Source: Nitrososphaeria archaeon
GTDB taxonomy: Archaea; Thermoproteota; Nitrososphaeria; Geothermarchaeales; JDFR-13
Reading direction: 5' to 3'
DNA length: 9,182 nt
Assembly: GCA_027000765.1 (NCBI GenBank)
Contig: JALTNJ010000277.1
Location: 1-9,182 of the forward strand
Part shown: piece after piece, positions 1 through 5,443 of the stretch
How the letters are laid out: each line of letters begins with the position of its first letter
Numbering within the stretch: the stretch's first letter is position 1
Translations under genes and position numbers: made by a program
The notes under the pieces: model-generated
What the model saw: the letters and a program-made list of their open reading frames with translations, nothing else
Told to the model about the DNA's origin: nothing
Databases searched by the model: none

Positions 1-21
1 GTGAAAAAGGCGGGTGAATAA
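1..21 (+). CDS. Possible 3' end of an upstream gene (partial)
   Basis: Frame 1 reads V-K-K-A-G-E and then TAA at 19-21. The other two frames hit stops earlier (TGA at 2-4 and at 15-17), so this is the frame in which an upstream gene could run in and end just before TFS. In crenarchaea an RNA polymerase subunit such as RpoL is a plausible neighbour of TFS, but six residues cannot identify a product. The stop lies between the apparent TFS ribosome binding site and the TFS start, which fits a coupled pair. Confidence 0.35.
   Translation: MKKAGE
13..17 (+). promoter_or_regulatory. Shine-Dalgarno GGTGA ahead of TFS
   Basis: GGTGA matches the archaeal anti-Shine-Dalgarno core and ends 6 nt before the CTG at 24-26, the normal spacing. 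It would touch the ATA at 18-20, with no gap. It is therefore the main argument for CTG as the TFS start. It overlaps an in-frame TGA (15-17), so translation in the TFS frame cannot come from further upstream. Confidence 0.6.
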
Positions 22-23
22 AA

Positions 24-344
24 CTGCCAGTCAAGTTTTGTCCAGTTTGTAAGTCGATCTTGAAAATTGATGTTAGAGGAGAAGAGGCGTACTATATTTG
101 CTCTAGAGGACACTATGAGGAAAAGATAGATCATAATACTATCAGCAAGAGAATAGAGAGAGAAGAGAAGGTGACCGTAATTCCCAAAGAGGTTCGGACA
201 GAGACAATTGCAAAAACAAAGTGTCCTAAATGTGATAACGATACAGCATATACATGGATTGTACAGACAAGATCAGGAGACGAAGGTCCTACAGTATTTT
301 ATAGATGCACTAAATGTAGCTATACTTGGCGAGTTTATACATAA
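24..344 (+). CDS. tfs: Transcript cleavage factor TFS (TFIIS/RPB9-like)
   Basis: Archaeal TFS makes backtracked RNA polymerase cut its own transcript so that elongation resumes. From CTG the product is 106 aa, the usual family length. The N-terminal zinc ribbon has C6-P-V-C9 and C26; the expected fourth Cys is Gly29, followed by His30. After a charged linker, the C-terminal zinc ribbon (about 65-106) has C67-P-K-C70 and C95-T-K-C98. Its catalytic acidic tip is intact: Q81-T-R-S-G-D86-E87, with the family signature FYRC before the last Cys pair. There is no ATG, GTG or TTG in frame between the stop at 15-17 and TTG at 60. Starting at that TTG would drop C6 and C9, which are plainly part of the domain. 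CTG gives the family-like N-terminus M-P-V-K-F-C-P and has GGTGA 6 nt upstream. The product is secure; the start codon is inferred. Confidence 0.9.
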   Translation: MPVKFCPVCKSILKIDVRGEEAYYICSRGHYEEKIDHNTISKRIEREEKVTVIPKEVRTETIAKTKCPKCDNDTAYTWIVQTRSGDEGPTVFYRCTKCSYTWRVYT

Positions 345-348
345 ACTC
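331..348. repeat. 18-bp palindrome over the TFS stop codon
   Basis: GAGTTTAT-AC-ATAAACTC is a perfect inverted repeat with 8-bp arms and a 2-base centre. As RNA it would fold to a 7-bp stem with a 4-base loop. It covers the last TFS codons and the TAA (342-344). A position at the end of a gene and before a promoter-bearing gap suggests a transcript 3' end or a processing/stability element. No strong T-tract follows directly, so terminator function is unproven. Confidence 0.45.
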
Positions 349-444
349 ACTGGGACAAACAGGATCTTAATATATTCTTTTGAAATAATTTTCTATGGTC
401 ATATTAGGAGAGAATTAACTATAAAAGCCTGTAAATAGTAATAA

Positions 445-455
445 TTTATTTAATA
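445..455 (+). promoter_or_regulatory. Candidate TATA box of the PCNA-primase-GINS operon
   Basis: TTTATTTAATA is an A/T box of archaeal TATA type, centred about 40-45 bases before the PCNA start. Initiation about 25 bases downstream (near 475) would leave a short leader containing the G-rich ribosome binding site at 481-490. A second A/T stretch at 367-376 (TTAATATATT) is a weaker alternative. Apart from these and the end of the palindrome at 331-348, I see nothing in 345-489. Confidence 0.4.
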
Positions 456-489
456 TTTGTAGCTATGTAATTTCCTAATCGGTGGGTGG

Positions 490-1269
490 TTGAGAGTGTT
501 TAGAGCAGTTATGGATAAAGAGAAGATAAAAAGATGGATAAAATTTATAACCACAATCGAAAAACTAACCGATGAAGCATGTTTCTGGATCTCAGGAGAA
601 GCGCTTCATTTTAGAGATATGGATGCAGCAAGAATAAGCATGATCGACTTTAAACTAGAGCCAGAATATTTTATTGAATATTCCTTTGAAGGTGAAGAGG
701 AGATACCTATATGCATGCAGAGTAAGAAATTACTTGAGTTTTCGAAACTAATGAGAAACTCAGAAGAGATGGAGATAATTCTAGAGGAGGGCATGACTCA
801 TTTCGTATTATCTACAAAAGTTCCATATGAGAAATATTTTGCAATTCCAATTGCTGTAGATAGAGAGAGGAGTAAGCCTGGAACGCCAGAGTTAGAGTAT
901 ACTGCTAAGATAAAGATGGTCTCTGCTTCACTCAAGGATGCATTAAATGAAGCGAAGACAATTAGTGATAGACTTACATTTATAGCGGAAGGAAATACAA
1001 TTACCTTCTTAAGTAAGAACGATGAAGGTTTCCAAGTTAGACATAGACTTGTATATCCAGACAACTTAGAAGTTTTGGATATAAAGGTTGATGAAAAGAG
1101 CGTTGCTGTATATATGGTCAAGCCTCTTCTGGATGTGGTTAAAGAAATATCATCATTGTCTAGAATAGCTCAAATTAACTTTGGCAATTCGTTGCCACTT
1201 GACCTTAAATTTGAACTAGTAGAAGGAGAACACTATGAGTATTTCTTAGCACCACGTACGGAAGAGTGA
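490..1269 (+). CDS. pcn: DNA polymerase sliding clamp (PCNA)
   Basis: PCNA is the ring clamp that tethers DNA polymerase, ligase, FEN1 and other partners to DNA. The product of 259 aa from TTG matches the family. The first lobe carries the D44-x-x-x-x-S-M-I-D-F type core strand (MDAARISMIDFKL, 44-56). A connecting loop at about 118-136 leads into the second lobe, and the C-terminus ends in the classic Y-F-L-A-P-R-T-E-E. Start choice: TTG at 490 has GGTG at 481-484 ahead of it, while GTG at 496 (giving M-F-R-A-V) has GGTGGT at 485-490. Both spacings are near 5 nt, and GTG 496 gives the more family-like N-terminus. Crenarchaea often have three PCNA paralogues forming a heterotrimer; I cannot say which one this is. 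It is the first gene of the replication operon, with PriL starting 1 nt after its stop. Confidence 0.95.
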   Translation: MRVFRAVMDKEKIKRWIKFITTIEKLTDEACFWISGEALHFRDMDAARISMIDFKLEPEYFIEYSFEGEEEIPICMQSKKLLEFSKLMRNSEEMEIILEEGMTHFVLSTKVPYEKYFAIPIAVDRERSKPGTPELEYTAKIKMVSASLKDALNEAKTISDRLTFIAEGNTITFLSKNDEGFQVRHRLVYPDNLEVLDIKVDEKSVAVYMVKPLLDVVKEISSLSRIAQINFGNSLPLDLKFELVEGEHYEYFLAPRTEE

Positions 1270-1270
1270 C

Positions 1271-2278
1271 GTGAATGTGTATATTAGTGAAGAGATAAGG
1301 TGGGCGGCAAAATATCCGTTTGACAGTAGGTCCAAGGAACTTCTGGAGCTTATAGCCTATGATGTAAGTGAATATACAGAGGACGATCTAAGATTTTTGC
1401 TGGATAAGGCCTATGAAAGAGCATCAAAAGCCCTAGATCATAAATACAGAATCATATGGGATAATGATTATCAGGAGGTAGTTACTTTTTATCTTGCATT
1501 ACTAATTATCCGCGGAGTGGAGGAAGATTATATATACCGAGTGTTTTCTGATACAGAAGCGAGACGTGCTTATGATCTTTTGAGAGAAGAGGAAGACAAG
1601 AATATTCTTTCGATTGCAAATAATTTAGGATTTAAAGTTGAGGTGGAGAAGGATGGAAGGTTTAGGCTTAGTTATATTGAATTTATTAAAGTAAGTAGAG
1701 AATTATCTGCGATACACTGGAAGCTATATAACTTCAAAGTAGAAGCTGGAAGAGTGTATCTTAACAAAAGAAACTTGGCGAGACTATGCTCTCAAAGAAT
1801 TAAAGAAGTTATATATGAAATGATTAAAAACATACCGTCAGTTCCAGAGTTTATATTAAGCTACTCTAATAGATTAAGGAAGGATAAGGAGAAGATGCTT
1901 AGAAAAATAGAGAGATATGATTTCTCGGATATGGGTGAGGAGCTCTTTCCCCCATGTATTAAGTGGCTTATGGATAGAATAGGCGGAGGATTATCTCATC
2001 CTGGTAGGTTTACTTTGGTCACGTTTCTACATAGGATCGGATATAATACTGAGGATATTATAAATGTTTTTAGAAGGGTACCGGACTTTAATGAAAGGTT
2101 AACCAGGTATCAAGTTGAACATATACTTGGGATGAAGGGTAGTCGAATAGAGTATTCCGTCCCTTCGTGTAAGAAGATAAAGTCGTATGGTTTTTGTTTT
2201 CCAGATGAAAATTGCAGGTATATTAGGCACCCTCTTCAGTATCTAATAAAATTAAAGAAACGTGAGAGGCATGATTAG
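1271..2278 (+). CDS. priL: DNA primase large subunit PriL
   Basis: PriL is the regulatory subunit of the archaeal/eukaryotic-type primase; it binds PriS and helps start and size primers at replication forks. The 335-aa product is mostly alpha-helical in its N-terminal two thirds. The C-terminal third carries four spaced cysteines, C229 (in F-P-P-C-I-K-W), C300, C309 and C315, with the motif P-S-C-x8-C-x5-C followed by R-x-x-R-H-P. This is the arrangement expected for the 4Fe-4S cluster of the PriL C-terminal domain. GTG at 1271 is used, 1 nt after the PCNA stop, and the end of PCNA (a purine-rich GGAAGAG stretch at 1260-1266) could serve as ribosome binding site. The 3' end overlaps PriS, which fits obligate complex partners made by coupled translation. 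Confidence 0.93.
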   Translation: MNVYISEEIRWAAKYPFDSRSKELLELIAYDVSEYTEDDLRFLLDKAYERASKALDHKYRIIWDNDYQEVVTFYLALLIIRGVEEDYIYRVFSDTEARRAYDLLREEEDKNILSIANNLGFKVEVEKDGRFRLSYIEFIKVSRELSAIHWKLYNFKVEAGRVYLNKRNLARLCSQRIKEVIYEMIKNIPSVPEFILSYSNRLRKDKEKMLRKIERYDFSDMGEELFPPCIKWLMDRIGGGLSHPGRFTLVTFLHRIGYNTEDIINVFRRVPDFNERLTRYQVEHILGMKGSRIEYSVPSCKKIKSYGFCFPDENCRYIRHPLQYLIKLKKRERHD

Positions 2279-3416
2279 AAAAAGAGACTTAGTGCTGATA
2301 GAGAATTATTTTAGAGAATATTATTTCAAGAATACTGATAGGATAATTAGTTCCATAAAAGATTTTGAAAGCAGAGAGTTTGCCTACATAGATTTTGACG
2401 GAGTTATGCGTAGACATATATCACTGAAAGAAGATGAATTCAAGAGTTGGCTTATGGAAAATGTCCCAAGAGATTTCTATCACTCAGCAGCTTATTATCT
2501 ATTTCCATCTAAAAACATGGAGGCTAAATCATGGGAAGGAGCAGACTTGGTTTTTGATATAGATCTAGATCATATTAGAAACTATCAGACAAAAACAGTT
2601 GTAGTATGTATAGACAGGGATAAAATAAAGATTTTGGAAGAAGAAGGAGAGTGTAATGGTGATAAACGGGAAATTATGCTTCTAGAGGAGAAGGGTTTTG
2701 AGATAGCTAAAAGAGAATTACTAATGTTGATTGAGATATTGGTTCGTGACTTTGACATTAAGGAAGAAGATATAAACATATATTTTTCAGGTGGAAGAGG
2801 ATACCATGTTCATGTCCTGAAAGAAGAATATCAAAAACTGGATTCCTATGCCAGAATGGAGATAAAGGACTATCTAACATACGATGGGATAGATATACGA
2901 AATATAAAAGATGTAGATGCACGGCCGTTCTCGTCATTCGCAAATGCTTTATTGAAATTGGATGATGATTTGAGGGAGGTGTTTACAGAGAAAGAGATAG
3001 AAATTATGAGGAAAAAGTTAGAGGAGAATAAAGAGAAACTCTTGATGTTTCTACGGAAAAACAAGGTCCTTGCAAGTAAATCAAATTTATTTATAACAAA
3101 ATATCTAGGTGTTCAAATAGATGGTGTTGTTACAGTTGATGTAAGTAGGCTTATAAGAGTACCATATTCTTTACATGGAAAGACCGGGTTAGTTAAGAAA
3201 AAAATAAATTATGAAGAACTGGATCAATTTAATCCATTAAGTGATGCAGTCAGAGAAGATGAGAAGAAGGTTAGGCTAAAAATTCTTTATTGCCCGGAGA
3301 TATATTGGTATGATGGAGAGTACGGGCCTTATAGAAAAGAAGAAGCGGTCGTACCCTTTAGCTTAGCTGTATATTTAGTTATGAGGGGATTGGGACATGG
3401 TATTCGAGAACATTGA
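2271..3416 (+). CDS. priS: DNA primase catalytic subunit PriS
   Basis: PriS synthesises the RNA (and, in archaea, also DNA) primers for replication. From ATG 2271 it has 381 aa; GTG at 2262 would add three residues, which are counted in the numbering here. The archaeo-eukaryotic primase motifs are clear. F-D99-I-D101 holds the first two metal-binding Asp residues. S176-G-G-R-G-Y-H-V-H is the nucleotide-binding motif. D293 in V-D-V-S-R-L-I-R-V-P-Y-S-L-H-G-K-T-G supplies the third Asp and the adjoining basic motif. The zinc knuckle that usually follows the DxD strand is eroded: only C116, C131 and perhaps H103 remain. The protein is longer than the roughly 330-350 aa of well-known archaeal homologues, with a charged helical stretch at about 238-275 as the likely extra part. 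It overlaps PriL by 8 nt and GINS by 20 nt. Confidence 0.95.
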   Translation: MIRKRDLVLIENYFREYYFKNTDRIISSIKDFESREFAYIDFDGVMRRHISLKEDEFKSWLMENVPRDFYHSAAYYLFPSKNMEAKSWEGADLVFDIDLDHIRNYQTKTVVVCIDRDKIKILEEEGECNGDKREIMLLEEKGFEIAKRELLMLIEILVRDFDIKEEDINIYFSGGRGYHVHVLKEEYQKLDSYARMEIKDYLTYDGIDIRNIKDVDARPFSSFANALLKLDDDLREVFTEKEIEIMRKKLEENKEKLLMFLRKNKVLASKSNLFITKYLGVQIDGVVTVDVSRLIRVPYSLHGKTGLVKKKINYEELDQFNPLSDAVREDEKKVRLKILYCPEIYWYDGEYGPYRKEEAVVPFSLAVYLVMRGLGHGIREH

Positions 3417-3888
3417 TGAGCTTATAGACGCTATTAAGAGAGTTATGATAGGAGAAGGAGAGGATGTTAATTTACAAGATGTAGAGGATTTTCTAGTAAA
3501 TTTAATAGAAAGAAATAGGGAGCTAACCGAGAAAAATAAAGATCCATTTGTAAACGAATACTTAAGATATGAGAAGGAGGCTCTAGAAAAACTTCTTTTG
3601 ACTTGGAGAAGATATGTAATGGCTCTTCTAATTAAGAAGGAAAATAAAGTGAGGCTATCCTCAGGGGAGAGAATCGAGAAGGTTCTTAAGGTAATGAATA
3701 GTTACTTACAAGTCGATGGAAAAACAGGCATATTAGGGATAGTAAAAAAAGAAATCCCACCATTTAGAGGGAGTGATGGAGTGGAATATGGGCCGTTTTC
3801 ACCTGGGGACATAGTATTGATAAACAGACGAGATTACACTAGATTAGTCGAAAGAGGCTTAATAGATGAAGTTGTCTTCGATATATAG
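3397..3888 (+). CDS. gins15: GINS complex subunit, Gins51/Gins15 type
   Basis: GINS binds the MCM helicase and, with Cdc45/RecJ-like proteins, forms the archaeal CMG-like replicative helicase. The 163-aa product has the order typical of Gins51 (Sld5/Psf1-related): a helical A domain first (about 1-105, including E-A-L-E-K-L-L-L-T-W-R-R), then a small beta B domain (about 118-163). The B domain carries the recognisable core P-P-F-R-G-S-D-G-V-E-Y-G-P-F-S-P-G-D. The opposite order (B then A) would mark Gins23. The ATG lies 20 nt inside the end of PriS, with the G-rich GAGGGGAT/TTGGG stretch at 3383-3394 as a possible ribosome binding site. Linkage to the primase genes is a known archaeal arrangement and supports the assignment. 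It is the last gene of the operon. Confidence 0.9.
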   Translation: MVFENIDELIDAIKRVMIGEGEDVNLQDVEDFLVNLIERNRELTEKNKDPFVNEYLRYEKEALEKLLLTWRRYVMALLIKKENKVRLSSGERIEKVLKVMNSYLQVDGKTGILGIVKKEIPPFRGSDGVEYGPFSPGDIVLINRRDYTRLVERGLIDEVVFDI

Positions 3889-3903
3889 GATAAACTAGTC
3901 ATT

Positions 3904-3913
3904 AAAATATATA
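3904..3913 (+). promoter_or_regulatory. Candidate TATA box of the eL42-eS27-aIF2a-Nop10 operon
   Basis: AAAATATATA lies in the 72-bp gap between GINS and eL42, roughly 50 bases before the ATG. Initiation about 25 bases downstream would leave a leader of about 25 nt that includes the GGTGA at 3951-3955. An independent promoter for the translation operon is therefore likely, although read-through from the replication operon cannot be excluded. Confidence 0.5.
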
Positions 3914-3950
3914 TCTATGTCTATCTCTAATTGAATAGTAAGACTAGTAA

Positions 3951-3955
3951 GGTGA
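3951..3955 (+). promoter_or_regulatory. Shine-Dalgarno GGTGA ahead of eL42
   Basis: GGTGA ends 5 nt before the ATG at 3961. It decides the start: an in-frame TTG at 3931 lies upstream of this site and close to the predicted transcription start, and would add ten residues not expected in eL42. Confidence 0.7.
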
Positions 3956-3960
3956 GAAAA

Positions 3961-4239
3961 ATGAGAGTGCCTTCAGAGATTAGAACATACTGCCCCAGAT
4001 GCCGGGCACATACAGAGCATAAGGTATCGTTATACAAGAAGGGTAAAGATAGTAGACTAAGATGGGGTGTCATTAAACATGAAGAAGAGAAGAAAGGATA
4101 CGGCGGTCAGAAGTGGCCAGAGCAGAAGAGAAAGGCTAAGACAACTAAGAAGGCTGTATTGAAGCTAACATGCAAAGAATGTGGATATACTATTATGAAA
4201 CAGGGCATCAGAATAAGGAAAGTCGAAGTTATCAAATAG
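3961..4239 (+). CDS. rpl44e: Large-subunit ribosomal protein eL42 (L44e)
   Basis: eL42 is a zinc-ribbon protein of the 50S subunit near the tRNA exit site, shared by archaea and eukaryotes. From ATG 3961 the product is 92 aa, the normal archaeal length, and opens with the family N-terminus M-R-V-P-x-E-I-R-T-Y-C. The zinc ligands are C11-P-R-C14 and C71-K-E-C74. Between them lies the basic, Gly-rich loop with the family's GGQ triplet (G48-G49-Q50) followed by K-W-P and R-K-A-K-T-T-K-K. It is the first gene of the translation operon; eS27 follows after 22 nt. Confidence 0.95.
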   Translation: MRVPSEIRTYCPRCRAHTEHKVSLYKKGKDSRLRWGVIKHEEEKKGYGGQKWPEQKRKAKTTKKAVLKLTCKECGYTIMKQGIRIRKVEVIK

Positions 4240-4248
4240 CTGGTTATC

Positions 4249-4255
4249 GGGGGGG
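4249..4255 (+). promoter_or_regulatory. G7 run acting as ribosome binding site of eS27
   Basis: Seven consecutive G residues, followed by T, end 6 nt before the eS27 ATG. GGGGGT can pair with the anti-Shine-Dalgarno sequence in place of GGAGGT with one G-U wobble. The run is unusual in such AT-rich DNA but is in the right place for this role. Confidence 0.5.
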
Positions 4256-4261
4256 TCATAT

Positions 4262-4474
4262 ATGAAGCAGGAATTTGAAGACTCAGTTGAAAAATATATT
4301 CCAAAGCCTAGAAGTAAATTTCTAAAGGTGAAATGCCCTAAGTGTGGTAATGTACAGATAGTTTTTTCACATGCCTCACGTATAGTGCAATGCCATGTTT
4401 GCGGCGAGGATTTAGCAGTACCCACAGGTGGAAAAGCGAAAATACTAGGAGAGGTGCAGGAAGTACTTGAGTGA
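4262..4474 (+). CDS. rps27e: Small-subunit ribosomal protein eS27
   Basis: eS27 is a zinc-ribbon protein of the 30S subunit found in archaea and eukaryotes. The 70-aa product has the zinc ligands C25-P-K-C28 and C44-H-V-C47, the signature F-L-K-V-K-C-P-K-C-G-N before the first pair, and L-A-x-P-T-G-G-K-A after the second. The stretch before the zinc domain (1-18) is slightly long and acidic. The ATG is preceded by the G7 run. The stop TGA overlaps the start of aIF2-alpha by 8 nt, so the two are probably translated in a coupled way. Confidence 0.95.
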   Translation: MKQEFEDSVEKYIPKPRSKFLKVKCPKCGNVQIVFSHASRIVQCHVCGEDLAVPTGGKAKILGEVQEVLE

Positions 4475-5264
4475 AGAAGTCGAATTTCCTGAAAGAGGAG
4501 AGTTAGTAGTTGCTACTGTAAAAGAGATAAAGAGGTTTGGAGCGTATTTAGAGTTGGATGACTATGGTATAAAGGCGTATCTACCAATTTCTGAGGTATC
4601 CTCTAGATGGGTTAGGAATATCTCAGATGTAATAAGAGTAGGTGAAAAAATAGTTGTAAAGGTACTTAGGATCGATTATAGAACTAGGATGGTGGACGTA
4701 TCCCTCAAAGAGGTTTCCCAGAGGGAGAGAGATAGAGTACTAAGGCAGTGGAAGAGGGATCAGAGAGGTATTCAGATAATTAGTGAAATGATTGATGAGT
4801 TAGGACTTGACGCTGAAGAAGTAGAAGAGAAACTTGTTCCACTAGTGGAAAAGCAGCCTACTATTTACGATGCACTCGAGCAAATTGTTATAGACCCATC
4901 ATGGTTAGATAAACTTGGTTTTAAAGATAAGAAAAAAGAGATATTAGAGTTCCTTAGTAAAAGAGTTACTCCTAAAAAATATGTGTATGAAGCGAGGTTC
5001 AGGGCCTTCCATATAGGTAAGAACGGGGTAGATGTATTGAAAAAGAATCTGGAAGAGATAGAGAAAGCTGTGAAAAAAGCTTCATCTGATATTGAAGTGG
5101 AGATATTTAATGATGGAACTCCATTTTATAAAATACGTGTTAAAAGTTATAGGCCTGAAGTTATAAAACGAAAAGTGGTACCGCTTCTAAAAGATTTTGA
5201 AAGAAAACTTAGGAGTAAAATTAATATTGAGATAAGAGAGGAGCGGACTGAAATTGAGGTTTAA
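4467..5264 (+). CDS. eif2a: Translation initiation factor aIF2 subunit alpha
   Basis: aIF2-alpha joins the beta and gamma subunits in bringing initiator Met-tRNA to the small ribosomal subunit; alpha stabilises tRNA binding. The 265-aa product has the usual three parts: an N-terminal S1/OB domain (about 10-84, with G-E-L-V-V-A-T-V and V-D-V-S-L-K), a helical middle domain (about 90-170), and an alpha-beta C-terminal domain (about 173-260) that contacts the gamma subunit. The loop S42-E-V-S45-S-R-W-V-R aligns with the eukaryotic phosphorylation loop, Ser45 matching the eukaryotic regulatory serine. Start: TTG at 4467, with GAGGTG at 4451-4456 as ribosome binding site. It overlaps eS27 by 8 nt and Nop10 by 11 nt. 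Confidence 0.95.
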   Translation: MSEEVEFPERGELVVATVKEIKRFGAYLELDDYGIKAYLPISEVSSRWVRNISDVIRVGEKIVVKVLRIDYRTRMVDVSLKEVSQRERDRVLRQWKRDQRGIQIISEMIDELGLDAEEVEEKLVPLVEKQPTIYDALEQIVIDPSWLDKLGFKDKKKEILEFLSKRVTPKKYVYEARFRAFHIGKNGVDVLKKNLEEIEKAVKKASSDIEVEIFNDGTPFYKIRVKSYRPEVIKRKVVPLLKDFERKLRSKINIEIREERTEIEV

Positions 5265-5421
5265 AATAAGAAGATGCCCTAAGTGTCAGGAATATACTTT
5301 AAAAGAAGAATGTCCTAAATGTGGAATTCCCACGTTGATTGGTCATCCTGCAAAATTTTCTCCAGATGATAAATATTTAGTATATAAGGTTAAGGCCCTG
5401 GTATCGAGAAAGAAAAGTTAA
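5254..5421 (+). CDS. nop10: H/ACA ribonucleoprotein protein Nop10
   Basis: Nop10 is a small core protein of the H/ACA box RNP; it binds the Cbf5 pseudouridine synthase and helps place the guide RNA and target for rRNA pseudouridylation. The 55-aa product has an N-terminal zinc ribbon, C8-P-K-C11 and C20-P-K-C23, then the family core G-I-P-T followed by H31-P-A-K-F-S-P-D-D-K-Y, and a short basic helix (Y44-K-V-K-A-L-V-S-R-K-K-S). It starts at TTG 5254, inside the end of aIF2-alpha, with the purine-rich GAGAGGAG at 5236-5243 as likely ribosome binding site. Because it is short, overlapping and lacks an ATG, it is easily missed by automatic gene calling. The order eL42-eS27-aIF2-alpha-Nop10 is a known archaeal cluster and supports the call. 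Confidence 0.93.
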   Translation: MRFKIRRCPKCQEYTLKEECPKCGIPTLIGHPAKFSPDDKYLVYKVKALVSRKKS

Positions 5422-5443
5422 GTGGATTTGCTAGGAATCCACT
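5421..5443. terminator. Hairpin between convergent nop10 and aglB
   Basis: AGTGGATT (5421-5428) and AATCCACT (5436-5443) are perfect inverted repeats around a 7-base loop. The 9-nt gap between the Nop10 and AglB stop codons lies inside the structure, which begins at the last base of the Nop10 stop and includes the AglB stop. On the + strand the A/T-rich AGTTTATATATTAGT follows. A shared two-way termination or 3'-end element is the natural reading; archaeal terminators are often only T-tracts, so the role is inferred. Confidence 0.5.

Noticed and set aside
60..344. TTG at 60 as the TFS start (94 aa)
   Set aside because: It removes the first zinc-ligand pair C-P-V-C, which reads through in frame just upstream, and it has no good ribosome binding site.
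208..438. 76-aa open frame overlapping the end of TFS and the gap before PCNA
   Set aside because: It is out of frame with the conserved TFS C-ribbon, has no recognisable domain, and covers a probable promoter region.
606..1121. Antisense open frames within PCNA
   Set aside because: Ser- and Ile-rich, low-complexity translations opposite a well-conserved gene; typical shadows.
2961..2970. GATGATGA-like string as a possible C box of a C/D guide RNA
   Set aside because: It lies inside the PriS coding sequence (three Asp codons), with no matching D box or terminal stem seen.
2585..3064. Three antisense open frames within PriS
   Set aside because: They lie opposite the conserved primase motifs, overlap one another and have Ser/Phe/Ile-rich content with no domain.
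3891..3950. ACTAGT repeated near 3894 and 3943 in the gap before eL42
   Set aside because: A 6-bp repeat in A/T-rich intergenic DNA with no further structure; not distinguishable from chance.
3931..3960. TTG 3931 as the start of eL42
   Set aside because: It adds ten residues outside the family pattern; GGTGA at 3951-3955 points to ATG 3961.
4256..4265. TCATATATGA palindrome at the eS27 start
   Set aside because: Short and A/T-rich, arising from CAT/ATG around the start codon; chance is enough.
4107..4425. Antisense open frames over eL42 and eS27
   Set aside because: Opposite two ribosomal protein genes with full zinc motifs; no domain or start signal.
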